From the NCBI RefSeq assembly GCF_900129045.1, contig NZ_FQTX01000002.1, forward strand, positions 186,001 through 250,000: 64,000 nucleotides of DNA, given 5' to 3'. Position 1 is the first letter of the stretch. Every line of letters begins with the position of its first letter. The DNA comes from Bifidobacterium merycicum DSM 6492. Lineage in GTDB: Bacteria; Actinomycetota; Actinomycetes; Actinomycetales; Bifidobacteriaceae. The notes under the pieces are model-generated. The model was not told the DNA's origin. It ran no database searches and saw only the letters and a program-made list of their open reading frames with translations. Of this stretch, positions 38,120 to 47,524 are shown in pieces. The translations under genes and the position numbers were made by a program.

Positions 38120-38967
38120 ACGGCACGCTTCAATCAGCGCCCCAAACATTCTGGCGGGGCATGCTGGGGCTCATCCTGCCCAGAGGATGCGCAGGCTGCG
38201 ACAAGCCGGACGAAATATTATGCAGCGACTGCCAGTCGCTATTCCGCAGACATACGGTCTTGCCACTCAACGGCACACCAAGCGGCGCATCAGACGGCAC
38301 GCCGGGCGCAGCCACCGCGCCAAACGCACTGAACGGCATACCATCGGCGGCAATCCAACAACCGGCCTGCGCGATGATATACGCGGCAGGCACCTACCAA
38401 GGCCACGTACGCCGGGCAATCCTCTCATGGAAAGACCACGGCGACACGGAATGTGACAAGGCATTCAGCCAAGTATGCCGGCAACTGGTAGCCGACAGCG
38501 GCATCATCGAAACACTACAGACCAAGCCACAGACTCTGCCACAGCCCATGCCACAGACGGAACACCAAACAGGCAGTCAAACACAAATACTGGTCGTACC
38601 CGCACCATCATCACCCAAATCCATGCGCACACGCGGGCGCAGACACCTCTGGCCGCTCGCGAAAGCCGCAGCCGCAGAACTGGCAGCCGCCGGAGTGGAA
38701 GCCTGTGCCGTGAACGCGCTACGAACACGGCACATACAGGGCAAAGCCGTGGAAACCCACAGCGCACTCGGCAGGGCAGCCCGACTCGACGGGCAGTTGG
38801 AGGTGAACGACCCGGGGCTTATAGCGGGCAAGAAGGTGCTGATCCTGGACGACATTGTGACCACAGGGACAACCATGCGCCGGTGCGCCGAAGCGATACG
38901 CGGGGCGCGGGGGAGCGTGGTGGGAGGATTGGCGCTCGCCGCCGTCCCACCGCCTGCTGAACGGTGA
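38116..38967 (+). CDS. ComF-like phosphoribosyltransferase
   Basis: 283 residues. N-terminal zinc-finger part with CAGCDKPDEILCSDC, then a phosphoribosyltransferase core with YQGHVRRAILSWKDHG and the PRPP loop VLILDDIVTTGTTMRR. A linker at about 135-155 is Gln/Pro/Thr-rich (KPQTLPQPMPQTEHQTG), longer than usual. In other bacteria ComF is needed for DNA uptake; here its role is unknown. Starts at GTG 38116, coupled to the HAD gene. Confidence 0.85.
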   Translation: MNGTLQSAPQTFWRGMLGLILPRGCAGCDKPDEILCSDCQSLFRRHTVLPLNGTPSGASDGTPGAATAPNALNGIPSAAIQQPACAMIYAAGTYQGHVRRAILSWKDHGDTECDKAFSQVCRQLVADSGIIETLQTKPQTLPQPMPQTEHQTGSQTQILVVPAPSSPKSMRTRGRRHLWPLAKAAAAELAAAGVEACAVNALRTRHIQGKAVETHSALGRAARLDGQLEVNDPGLIAGKKVLILDDIVTTGTTMRRCAEAIRGARGSVVGGLALAAVPPPAER

Positions 38968-39029
38968 ACGATGGACGATGAACCTGCACTGCTACAGGCC
39001 CATCATGGGTATATCCGTTTACTGCGACT

Positions 39030-39133
39030 GCAGCGACAACAACACGAGGTAAAAGTGACAGCAACTGTGACTGGAGTGACAGAATATGTCCCATTGGTCA
39101 CAGTTGTTGTCACGCAGTCACAGTTATCGCTGC
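39030..39133. repeat. nested inverted repeats between comF and the MFS exporter
   Basis: GTGACAGCAACTGTGAC (39055-39071) pairs with GTCACAGTTGTTGTCAC (39097-39113), one mismatch in 17. Outside it GCAGCGACAAC (39030-39040) pairs with GTTATCGCTGC (39123-39133), one mismatch in 11. Inside lies a GACA/TGTC pair. A further GTCACAGTT word is at 39117. The genes on both sides converge, so a terminator is possible, but there is no T run and the repeated word looks like a binding site. Confidence 0.65.
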
Positions 39134-39161
39134 GTAGCAGCAGCTACAGTCCCAAGCCACA

Positions 39162-40799
39162 TCATTTGTGCAGCTTGGCGACGGTCCTGCGTGCCAGGTC
39201 ACGTGCCGAACCGGCGCCCTCGCCGCGCACACCGAGGAACACGATCACCAGCATCACCGCCACGATCAGCGTGCTGAGGCGCAGCACCGACTGCACGCCG
39301 AAAATACTGCCCGCAATCGCAGCCGCATGCCCGCCACCCAACGCGGCGGTACGTGTCGCGGCGATTGATTCCATGACGATCACCAGAATCGGCGCACCCA
39401 TGGCACCCGCGATCTGGCGTACCGTGTTCGTTACCGCCGATCCTGCGGCAACCTCATGTGAGGCGAGACAGTTCAATGACCATGTAGTTACCGGCATCAG
39501 CACGAATCCCATGCCAATCTGGCGTGTGAACTGGCAGATCGACACCCACCAGATCCATGTGTGAGGCCCGATCAGGCTCATGCCGAGTGTGCCGAGCAGC
39601 AGAATCGTGGTGCCGACCAATGCCACGGGGCGTGCACCGAAACGGTCGAGCGCACGCCCGCCACCAAACTGTGCGATGCACTGGCCGATCGCGCCTGGAA
39701 GCATGATCAGGCCGCTCATCATGGCCGAATAGCCGCGGTCGTTTTGAATGTAGAGCGGAATGATCACCATGATCGAGCTAAACGCGAAGAACGCCAACGC
39801 TGCCGTCATCGTGCCCACTGTAAAGCTTTTGTTGCGCAGCACATGCAGGTCGAGCAGCGGCACTTCCACCTTGGGGGAGCGTGCGACCAGCCGCTTCATC
39901 ACGTTGGAACCCGGTTCACATGGTGCGATGAACTGGCGGGCCACAAACCATATGATACCCAGCACTCCAATCAGCATTGCGCTCCACACCATCGGGTTCG
40001 TAAACGGATACGCCTCGATGTTGGTGAAGCCGAACATCAGCCCTCCGAAGCCGAATATCGACAGCACCACGGAGAAGAAGTCCGCATGCGCCGTGCGGTC
40101 AGATTCGCCGAAATTATGCAGGAAGCATACGGCCAGCAGCACCGAGGCCACGCCGATCACCGTGAGCGTAAGGAAGATGGAGCGCCAGCCGGTCATGTCG
40201 GTCTGCCAGCCGCCGATGGTCGGGCCAAGCGCCGGAGCCACGCTCATCGCCATGCCCACGGTGCCCATCGCCACGCCACGGCGTGACAGCGGGTAGATGG
40301 AGAACACGGTGATCTGCAGTACCGGCCACATCACGCCGGTGCCCACAGCTTCGAGCAAACGGCCCAGCAGCACCAGTACGAATGTGGGTCCAAGCCAGGC
40401 CAGTGCCGAACCGAGTGTGAACACCACCATGGAGCAGATTACGATCTGGCGTGTGGAGAAGCGTCGCGTCAGGAACGCGGTGAGCGGCACCATCACGCCC
40501 ATGACCAGCTGGAACACGGATGTGAGCCATTGGCCGGTGGTTACGGAAATGTGGAAGTCGGCCACGATGGTGGGCAGTGCGGAGCTGAGCTGCAGCTGCG
40601 TGAAGTTGCCTACGAACGTGATGAACGTCAGGATCGAGATGGACACCAATGCGGGGCGGGTCAGTTTGCCGTTCACGTATGATTCCTCGCGGGTCAGTGC
40701 CCGTGCCATCGAAGCGCCTGTGGAACCTGTGGAGGCCTTGGCGGATTCCTTGCCCGGCTCCTTGGCGGAATGACTAATCAAACTTCTGTTCTTCTTCAT
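39162..40799 (-). CDS. DHA2-type multidrug MFS exporter
   Basis: 545 residues, about 14 membrane segments, EmrB/QacA family. Hydrophilic N-terminus of about 50 residues, then VGNFTQLQLSSALPTIVADF, the motif LTAFLTRRFSTRQIV and the antiporter motif C region GVAMGTVGMAMSVAPALGPTIGGW. GSAVTNTVRQIAGAMGAPI is typical of helix 13. It would expel drugs or bile acids in exchange for protons. ATG at 40799 follows GGAGCAGGG. Two near-identical direct repeats lie upstream. Confidence 0.9.
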   Translation of the reverse strand: MKKNRSLISHSAKEPGKESAKASTGSTGASMARALTREESYVNGKLTRPALVSISILTFITFVGNFTQLQLSSALPTIVADFHISVTTGQWLTSVFQLVMGVMVPLTAFLTRRFSTRQIVICSMVVFTLGSALAWLGPTFVLVLLGRLLEAVGTGVMWPVLQITVFSIYPLSRRGVAMGTVGMAMSVAPALGPTIGGWQTDMTGWRSIFLTLTVIGVASVLLAVCFLHNFGESDRTAHADFFSVVLSIFGFGGLMFGFTNIEAYPFTNPMVWSAMLIGVLGIIWFVARQFIAPCEPGSNVMKRLVARSPKVEVPLLDLHVLRNKSFTVGTMTAALAFFAFSSIMVIIPLYIQNDRGYSAMMSGLIMLPGAIGQCIAQFGGGRALDRFGARPVALVGTTILLLGTLGMSLIGPHTWIWWVSICQFTRQIGMGFVLMPVTTWSLNCLASHEVAAGSAVTNTVRQIAGAMGAPILVIVMESIAATRTAALGGGHAAAIAGSIFGVQSVLRLSTLIVAVMLVIVFLGVRGEGAGSARDLARRTVAKLHK

Positions 40800-41265
40800 A
40801 ACCCTGCTCCATCTACCTACAGTCCATGCGTGGCTTCGTCTTTTGCGATCTGATCCCGAGCTCGGTGCCGGGCCGCCGCCATGTAAGCATGCTTAGCTTT
40901 GCCCATGCTGTTTCCCATACAAGCCTTTGCCATACTATTCCCACCGTTGACTGTTGGTGGCCGGGTTGCTCGGGGTTTGAGCGCATAACGAAGTGCAAAG
41001 CCTGCAGGCGTGTGGTGCTTGGCGAACTGCCGTGCGGTCCCGTTGCCCCCCGTTAACGCTCACCGCACCATCAACATTTGTTGATGAAAAGTGTGTGTTT
41101 TCGTTGGAAATGTGTTGAAATGCGGAGAAAATCATATCGAAAATGACATGGAAACGCTGCAAAACGTGCGTAGCAGCAAGACGCGCATATGCTGAGCTAA
41201 AAAATATGGGTAAATTTACTGAAAGCACGCTTGTAATGTACTGAGCGTTCGATAAATTGAAAGTC
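40800..41265. other. divergent region between MFS exporter and EPS priming transferase
   Basis: About 466 bp without a gene. TTTGCCCATGCTGTTTCCCA (40898 on) and TTTGCCATACTATTCCCAC (40926-40944) are imperfect direct repeats near the MFS side. A perfect 8-bp inverted repeat CATCAACA-TT-TGTTGATG lies at 41069-41086, and GTAAATTTAC at 41210-41219. These are possible operators; no clean promoter pair was found. Confidence 0.5.
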
Positions 41266-41266
41266 G

Positions 41267-41292
41267 CCCCCCCATGCGCTTTGGGGGGGGGG
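41267..41292 (+). repeat. C7 and G10 homopolymers in the leader of the EPS priming transferase
   Basis: Seven C (41267-41273), nine bases, then ten G (41283-41292), 23 bases before the ATG at 41316. The two tracts can form a seven-pair stem just upstream of the ribosome-binding site AGGAG. An in-frame ATG at 41274 would read through the G tract (MRFGGGESRQEKED), so tract length would switch that longer start. Confidence 0.9.
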
Positions 41293-41315
41293 AGAGCCGG
41301 CAGGAGAAAGAAGAC

Positions 41316-42842
41316 ATGACGCAAGCCAATAGCACCGCACTGAGAGACACATCATGGCAGCAGCTGGTGAATGTTGCGTATTGGAGGCTCTTCGTCAATG
41401 CGGCATTGACTGTTTGCGATATGGCCGCGTTTGTGCTCGCTTCGGTGATTGTGCTTATGGCGCGCAATGAGGCGGCGTTGTATTCCGCTCGTTTCCATTT
41501 CCATATCAACCTGGCCGTGTATGTGGTTGTGTGCGCGCTGATTTGGGCGTTGTGCATGCACAGCGTGGGCGTGTATCACCGGCATGTGATGGGTGACGGC
41601 TACCAGCTGAACCTGCTGCTGTTCAAGGGCGCGGTGCTCGCCGGCATTATGGTGTGCGCGGTCGATTTTATTCTCAACTCGTATGTTTCCCTGCTTTCCA
41701 CGGCGCTGATCATGGTGTGCGCGCTGCTGATCACCATGGCTGAGCGGTTTGTGATTCGCCGCCTGGTGCTGTTCGGCCGTGAGAAGGGCGCCTACTCGTA
41801 TGCCACGGTGGTTGTTGGCTCGTGCGAGGGCATTGAGCATGCGTTGCGTTTTCTGAGCCAGAAGCAGCAGTTGAATTACCGCACGGTGGCGGTGTGCCCG
41901 ATTGGCTTGAATGCGCAGACCGGGCATATTGAGGCTGCCAGCGCACCCGAGGGGTTTATGCAGGAGATTCGCCGGATTGGTGGTAAGGAGATTCCCGTGC
42001 TGGCGTATGGCGGCGATCTGGCCGAACGTGCTGTGGCCATGGGCGCACAAACCGTGATGGTGACGGATGTGCTGCAGCGGTTCTCCGACAATTTCAATAC
42101 GTTTGCGTTGAGTCTTGAATCCATGAACCTGGAGATTGCGCTGGTTACCTCTGCCGCTGATGCGAGCGGCCATGAGACGAATGTGCGTGTGATTCATGGC
42201 GCTACGGTGATGACCATCTGCCTGCCGCAGTATTCGCCGGCTGTGATGCTGCAGAAGCGTGTGTTCGACGTTGTGGTCTCGCTGCTCGCATTGGTGGGTA
42301 CGGCCATCATCACTGTTCCGGTGGCCATTGCCATCAAAGTGACCGATGGCGGGCCGATCTTCTATACGCAGACCCGTGTGGGCCGCCGTGGCAAGCCGTT
42401 CAAGATGATTAAGTTCCGTTCCATGGTGGTGAATGCCGACAAGATGAAGGCTGAGCTGGCTGCGGAGACTGGGCAGAAGGGTCGTTTCATTTTCAAGATG
42501 AAGGACGATCCGCGAGTCACCAAGGTGGGCAAGTTTATCCGCAAGTTCTCCATCGACGAGTTCCCGCAGTTTTTGAACGTGTTGAAGGGCGACATGAGCG
42601 TGGTGGGCCCGCGCCCGCCGCTGCCCGAGGAAGTGGCGCAATACAACCAAACATACGCTACCCGTATGCTGGTCAAGCCCGGCATCACTGGACCATGGCA
42701 GGTGTCAGGCAGATCCAACCTGAGTAAGGAGGAGTCGGAGTCTTTGGATGTCAGCTACGTGCAAAGCTGGTCTGTGTTGGGAGACATAGTGCTGCTTTTC
42801 CGCACAGTCGGTGCAGTCATCACTCATAAGGGTGCATACTGA
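41316..42842 (+). CDS. undecaprenyl-phosphate sugar phosphotransferase (EPS priming enzyme)
   Basis: 508 residues of the WbaP/CpsD polyprenyl-phosphate hexose-1-phosphate transferase family. Four to five N-terminal membrane helices, a central Rossmann-like part (YATVVVGSCEGIEHA), a re-entrant helix near KRVFDVVVSLLALVGTAI and the catalytic domain: FKMIKFRSMVVNADKMKAE, FIRKFSIDEFPQFLNVLKGDMSVVGPRPPLP, KPGITGPWQVSGRS. It places the first sugar on the lipid carrier and thus starts EPS units. ATG 41316 has CAGGAGAAAG nine bases before it. The gene follows a G10 tract and is followed by an IS3 relic. Confidence 0.93.
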   Translation: MTQANSTALRDTSWQQLVNVAYWRLFVNAALTVCDMAAFVLASVIVLMARNEAALYSARFHFHINLAVYVVVCALIWALCMHSVGVYHRHVMGDGYQLNLLLFKGAVLAGIMVCAVDFILNSYVSLLSTALIMVCALLITMAERFVIRRLVLFGREKGAYSYATVVVGSCEGIEHALRFLSQKQQLNYRTVAVCPIGLNAQTGHIEAASAPEGFMQEIRRIGGKEIPVLAYGGDLAERAVAMGAQTVMVTDVLQRFSDNFNTFALSLESMNLEIALVTSAADASGHETNVRVIHGATVMTICLPQYSPAVMLQKRVFDVVVSLLALVGTAIITVPVAIAIKVTDGGPIFYTQTRVGRRGKPFKMIKFRSMVVNADKMKAELAAETGQKGRFIFKMKDDPRVTKVGKFIRKFSIDEFPQFLNVLKGDMSVVGPRPPLPEEVAQYNQTYATRMLVKPGITGPWQVSGRSNLSKEESESLDVSYVQSWSVLGDIVLLFRTVGAVITHKGAY

Positions 42843-43010
42843 TAGAAGACAAGGTATAATAGTAAGTTTTCGTTAAACAATGGCAGTTTTTTCTGGTGTT
42901 GGGGGAGCTCCAGAAGTACAAGGGAAGCAATACGAAATATAAGCGATGTCGATACTCATCCCATAGATAAGGGAGCCGGCGGGCACAATCCGCAAAAACC
43001 GATTCGGGTG
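42843..43010. other. gap before the IS3 relic
   Basis: 168 bp, rather AT-rich at the start (TATAATAG at about 42856). No gene. It is probably the sequence interrupted by the IS element. Confidence 0.4.
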
Positions 43011-44101
43011 GGGGCTGCGGACATTTTCTTGGAGACCGAACGAAAGGATTTGGTTGTGTTCAGTCCCAAGGAACGCAAGCGGGCGGTGGAACTCTATCTC
43101 ACGACATCAATGACGACCGCCGAAGTGGTCGAACATCTCGGTTATCCGGCCAGGCAGTGCCTGGAACGCTGGCTGGCGAAGGATCCCCGTTATGCTGGGC
43201 ATATGAGGAGCCCCATCATCCCTCTGGAAACCAGGCAGAAGGCGATCGAACTGGTATTGGGCGGCATGCGGCAGAAGCAAGCCTCCCGGCAGCTCGGCGT
43301 GAGCGTGGGCGCCGTGGCTCATTGGGTCAAGGCGTATCGCGAGGGCGGCATGGCCGCGTTGCCGCCCAGGAACGGGAACGACGCGCAGGACGGCGGGGCG
43401 CTGTCGAGGCCGCGGGTGACGACTCCCCTGGCGATGACGGTGACGTGGAGGCGCTGCGCCGCAGGGTCGAGGAATTGGAGTTGGAGAACGCGTTGATGCG
43501 GGAGGTGGCCGATGCGTTCGCCGCGTCCAAGGGTTGTTACGGGTACCGCGGGATCAAGGCCGAGCTCAGAACCGGTGTCTCGGAGAAGGTGACCGGACGG
43601 ATCATGGCCGAGGACGGGCTCATGGCGCATGTTCCTGGACGTCGCAGGTACGATTCCCACGGGGGCGAGACGACTCCCGCTCCCGTGGGAACCTGATTGC
43701 CTGGGACTTCACCGCCGAACGTCCCAACGAGAAGCGACTGACAGACATCACCGAGATCAAGACGGCGGACGGCAAGGCGTATCTCTCGTCGGTGATCGAC
43801 CGCCACGATGGCAAGATAGTCGCCTGCATAGCCGGATACGGCCCCAGCGCGCAGCTCGCCGACACCATGCTGGAGAAGGCGGCCGCGGAGGGCTTCTCCA
43901 GCGGGATGAGGGCCGGGTCCGTCTATCCCGAGCGGTGGGAGGAGCGCACCTGTGGGGAGGTGCTCGCGTTGATCGACGAGTGCATCCACTGGTACGACCA
44001 CGATCGCATCAAGCAATCGCTTGGTTGGATGAGCCCGGTGCAATACCGGCTGAGCCATGAATTGGCTGCGTGATTAACTCCAAGAAAATGTCCGCAGCCC
44101 C
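43011..44101 (+). mobile_element. IS3-family element, degenerate, with perfect 24-bp ends
   Basis: The ends 43011-43034 (GGGGCTGCGGACATTTTCTT...) and 44078-44101 are perfect 24-bp inverted repeats. At 1.09 kb the element is shorter than normal IS3 members (about 1.3-1.5 kb). No target-site duplication is visible on the flanks. Confidence 0.9.
43056..44073 (+). pseudogene. broken IS3-family transposase
   Basis: OrfA begins at GTG 43056 (AAAGGA upstream) with two helix-turn-helix stretches (KRAVELYLTTSMTTAEVVEHL and KQASRQLGVSVGAVAHWVKAY). OrfB continues in the -1 frame through RRRVEELELENALMREV, which then joins ADAFAASKGCYGYRGIKAEL directly; relatives have about 60 more residues here. A further frame change occurs near 43690. 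In the integrase core TDITE and VIDRHDG are present, but the part with the third domain acid is missing: TMLEKA runs straight into AAEGFSSGM. The end, HDRIKQSLGWMSPVQYRLS, is normal. Not functional. Confidence 0.88.
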
Positions 44102-44111
44102 ATACCCGGGT

Positions 44112-45144
44112 TTATGGGCGTTTTTTGCCTATGGCCCACCACATCCAGCGTTGTATGAAAAGGTTCGCGAGGGTCAGCAGCACGAGCGTAAGGGCGGTGG
44201 CTGCGAGGCCCGCGAGAAGCTGTGAAAACCACGGTGTGGACGCCACGTCAATGCCGATGACGCGGAAAAGCCCGATCTTCACGATGTTGAGTGTCAATGC
44301 GTTCAGCGCGTAATAGACGAGGCTGTAGCGGCCGATATGGGCCAGCATCCGGCATGACCACACCGCGATGCACAGCCAGATGACGGCGAACGTGCCAAGG
44401 AATGCCGCCGCGACCGATGCGGTCAGCAGCGCCGGACCATCCGGTACGATTCCGGCCACGACCGGTACCGCCAACGTCAGGAACACTATGGCCGCGCAAG
44501 CTGACGATACGCCCGCTCTTCCGCGCGGAATGGCTTTGAGCCATTCCTTCAGCACGTATCCGACGCACATATAGCCAGCTGCCTTGACTCCGGCCACAAT
44601 CTGGAAGGGTAGTGCAGGCCATCCGGTCTGGGACGAGACGAATGTCGACAGGATGACGAATGCCATTCCAATAGCGGCAAGCACGCGCCCGTCATCAGTC
44701 AGGCTGGTCAGCCCGTACATCAGGCATTCGCCCACGAAGAACGCCATGAGGAACCACAGTCCGTTGCCCATGACGAGCACGTCGAGGAACTGGTGCGCAA
44801 TACCGTAGTCGTGGCTCGTCTGGAAGGCCGCGCGCATGGCTGGTATGAGCAGTATCGCAAACGGTTTCGCGAGGAAGTACAGGGAGAACACGTAATACGG
44901 CACCAGCAACGTCTTGGCCTTGCGCGCCAGGAACGCCATGAACCCGCCCCCTCCTACTGAACGTGAGCCCCCCCAGTAGGAAGAACAAGGGCATATGGAA
45001 CAGGTATATCGCGTCGATGGGCGCGTCCAATGCGGGCAGCCACACGCTTTCGCCGTCACCGTTCCTGATGTGTCCGAAACTGACCAGTACGATGCCGACA
45101 CCCTTGGCTACGTCGATCCACTCGACTCGTTTGGAACCACTCAT
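44112..45144 (-). pseudogene. acyltransferase 3 family protein, interrupted by one-base frameshift
   Basis: The N-terminus (ATG 45144: WIDVAKGVGIVLVSFGHIR, then FHMPLFFLLGGLTF) is read in one frame, and the rest (FMAFLARKAKTLLVPYYVFSLYF and about eight membrane helices) in another, to the stop at 44112. The break lies at 44943-44974, where two G tracts stand on the coding strand: G7 (44968-44974) and G5 (about 44948-44952). Loss of a single G in either tract would restore one frame of about 344 residues. The family O-acetylates extracellular sugars. The start overlaps the flippase stop. It may be a phase-off state rather than a dead gene, or a sequencing error. Confidence 0.85.
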
Positions 45145-46403
45145 TTCGCTTCCTGTTCCGCTAAGTTCCTAAATTTCATGAACGCGACGAAGCGCACGAT
45201 GAAGGTCGTGATATTGGTGCTGGAGAACACCACGCACACCGTCAACGGTGTGATGTTCCCGGCCAGCCACAGGACCGCGCAGGCCGTAAGATTCACGATC
45301 GTACTGACCATGATCGCCGCGTTCGCCCAAGTCGCCTTCCCGATCGGCGAGAGCGCTGGATAGCCAAACATGAAACTGAAATATCCGAAGAACACGCCGA
45401 CCATCAGTATCCGTAGGAACCCGCCCGCGCTGGCGTACTGTCCGCCGAGAATCAGCACGCACAACGGCGTTGCCAGCACTTCCACCAGCACACACGCGAG
45501 GAACCAGAGAATGCCGCCCCGCAACACTATGCGGTAGAACAGCCTGTAGTCCTTCTTGTTGACCATCGACGGGTAGAGTGCGTCGCCGAGCGGCGGAATC
45601 ATCTGCTCTCCGGCGGACGACAACCTGGTCGCGCCGGAGTACAGGCCCATCTCCACGGATTCGGGGCTGTAGCGCATGCCGAGGAAGATGGATCCCAATG
45701 ATCCGTTGATGCTCACGGATATGCGGGATATGAAGAACCAGAAGCTGTCTTTCAACGCTTCCAGCATTTCCCTCATGGTGGTGCCGGTCGCCTTCAAACC
45801 GTCGCGTTTGAGCAGGGAGAACGCCCACAGGAGCGCGATGGTATCGAATACGATCATCGAGACGGGATATGTGATCAGAGTGTCGTCGCTCTTCACGAAC
45901 AACAGCGTCGCCACCAGGATTCCGGATTTCGCGAACACCGCGCGGATGGTGATGTCCTTCATGCGTTCGATGCCCCTGAAGTAGGCGTCCGGAAGCAGTG
46001 CTTTGGCGATCGAGTCCACGAAGAACAGCAGGATGATTACGAAATGGCCGCGGAGCATGTTCACGAACGTCGCGCATGCCAGGAACACGGCCGACGCGCC
46101 GCATGCCAGCAACAGCTTGGTGTACGTCATCGTCGAGATGGTTCGGGACATTTTTGCTTTGTCGTCGCGATGCACGGAGATGGTCGCGGTGGTTGACAGC
46201 TGGAAACCGTACTCCACCACCATCTGGAACACCAGGCAGAACGACGTCGCGAATCCGATCACGCCGAACTTCTCCACGCTGAGCACGCGTGACAGGTACG
46301 GCAGGAGCAACAGTCCGATCAGATAGTTCGAAAACGTGAGAGCGTATAGGAACAACGCATTCTTAAAAATACGCGAATATGATTTGTTATTCGTAGCCTT
46401 CAT
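45141..46403 (-). CDS. polysaccharide flippase (Wzx-like)
   Basis: 420 residues, about 12 membrane helices of the MATE-like polysaccharide transport family. Marks: FLYALTFSNYLIGLLLLPYLSRVLSVEKFGVIGFA at the start and FGYPALSPIGKATWANAAI late. It would move lipid-linked EPS units across the membrane. ATG at 46403; overlaps the start of the acyltransferase by ATGA. No strong ribosome-binding site, so coupling with upstream genes is likely. Confidence 0.88.
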   Translation of the reverse strand: MKATNNKSYSRIFKNALFLYALTFSNYLIGLLLLPYLSRVLSVEKFGVIGFATSFCLVFQMVVEYGFQLSTTATISVHRDDKAKMSRTISTMTYTKLLLACGASAVFLACATFVNMLRGHFVIILLFFVDSIAKALLPDAYFRGIERMKDITIRAVFAKSGILVATLLFVKSDDTLITYPVSMIVFDTIALLWAFSLLKRDGLKATGTTMREMLEALKDSFWFFISRISVSINGSLGSIFLGMRYSPESVEMGLYSGATRLSSAGEQMIPPLGDALYPSMVNKKDYRLFYRIVLRGGILWFLACVLVEVLATPLCVLILGGQYASAGGFLRILMVGVFFGYFSFMFGYPALSPIGKATWANAAIMVSTIVNLTACAVLWLAGNITPLTVCVVFSSTNITTFIVRFVAFMKFRNLAEQEAK

Positions 46404-46464
46404 TGTCTTTAGGTTAACTCATCTAGCTAATGTTTTAGATTCGTGCGTAAGAAATCAGCAGTTC

Positions 46465-47490
46465 CTATTTGATGACTGTCGTGATTTGATTTCCTGTATA
46501 ACGAACAGATGCGCATGTGCGAGTTTCCTCAAGGAAGTTGCCGACCTCAATGTACATGACTGGCACTTCGTTATCAGGGAGATTCAGAAGTTTGCGGGTA
46601 TCCTTATCTGCTTTTGCCGTGAACATGGTGTTCAGAGGGCAGGAAGCAAGTCCTAAGGATTCAAGCGACAAAAGAAGGGACATACCAAAAAGTCCGCCGT
46701 CAGTGAACCCCTCATTCCGTTCATAGGATGTGATGAACGATCGCAGGTCGGAAGTAATGAGAATAAGGGCAGGGGGTTCCGCATATCCTCCCACTCCTCC
46801 TTGGATAGCCAAAGCCTTAGTGATGATTTCAGGGTTTAGGATCAGATGAACTCGAGTTGGTTGTCTGTTGCAGACGGACGGTGTCCTCATAGCCATGTCA
46901 ATGGCTTGCTTGATGAGATTAATATCTACTGGCTCATCGGAAAACTCTCGTACCGAATGACGGTGTTCATTAAGTTGAGCGTAAGGTAGGAGCGAGTTGT
47001 TAGCTTTTGTTGACCGTCGGATGACGATGCTTCCCCCGCGTGATGGATTTGCGGACTTAATATGATTCCATTGCTCTTTGGTGAAAAGACTTTTTTGCCA
47101 TGAGATATCCTTGCCCGCGCGAATATGACGTTCCATGTACTCATGTAGTGCTGACATCGACTCTTGAAATACGGTGTTTTCCTCATAGTTGCTGTCGGCT
47201 AGCTCTAAGCTCTTGAGCATGGCTGGAAGTGCGAGAAACACTTTGCGTCCAAAGCCATATCGAAAATCGCCATGGCTGAGTCCTTTTTCTATCTGATGGC
47301 TCAGGAACATGATTCGTGTTTCCAACTGTGTGAGCTCGGTAGAGGCAACACGGGAGTAGTTTCGGTTATATCGATGTGCCTGAAGAACGGAGTCTTTGTA
47401 AAGATGAAGCGTTTGCCGTAGATTTCGTATTGCTGACGCTATAGGACGCGGGACGCACGCGTGAAACACTGCCCTGAGCTTCTCACTCAT
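46465..47490 (-). CDS. nitroreductase-fold protein of the EPS locus
   Basis: 341 residues: a 150-residue N-terminal helical part (QTLHLYKDSVLQAHRYNRNY, RIMFLSHQIEKGLS) and a C-terminal nitroreductase fold with HRHSVREFSDEPVDINLI, TPSVCNRQPTRVHLI and GFTDGGLFGMSLLLSLESLG. FMN-binding residues appear kept. Such genes recur next to pyruvyl transferases in polysaccharide clusters; the reaction is unknown. ATG 47490 has GGAGG upstream. Confidence 0.82.
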   Translation of the reverse strand: MSEKLRAVFHACVPRPIASAIRNLRQTLHLYKDSVLQAHRYNRNYSRVASTELTQLETRIMFLSHQIEKGLSHGDFRYGFGRKVFLALPAMLKSLELADSNYEENTVFQESMSALHEYMERHIRAGKDISWQKSLFTKEQWNHIKSANPSRGGSIVIRRSTKANNSLLPYAQLNEHRHSVREFSDEPVDINLIKQAIDMAMRTPSVCNRQPTRVHLILNPEIITKALAIQGGVGGYAEPPALILITSDLRSFITSYERNEGFTDGGLFGMSLLLSLESLGLASCPLNTMFTAKADKDTRKLLNLPDNEVPVMYIEVGNFLEETRTCASVRYTGNQITTVIK

Positions 47491-47524
47491 TTGAATCCTC
47501 CAATTAAGTGTGAGTGATGAATAA

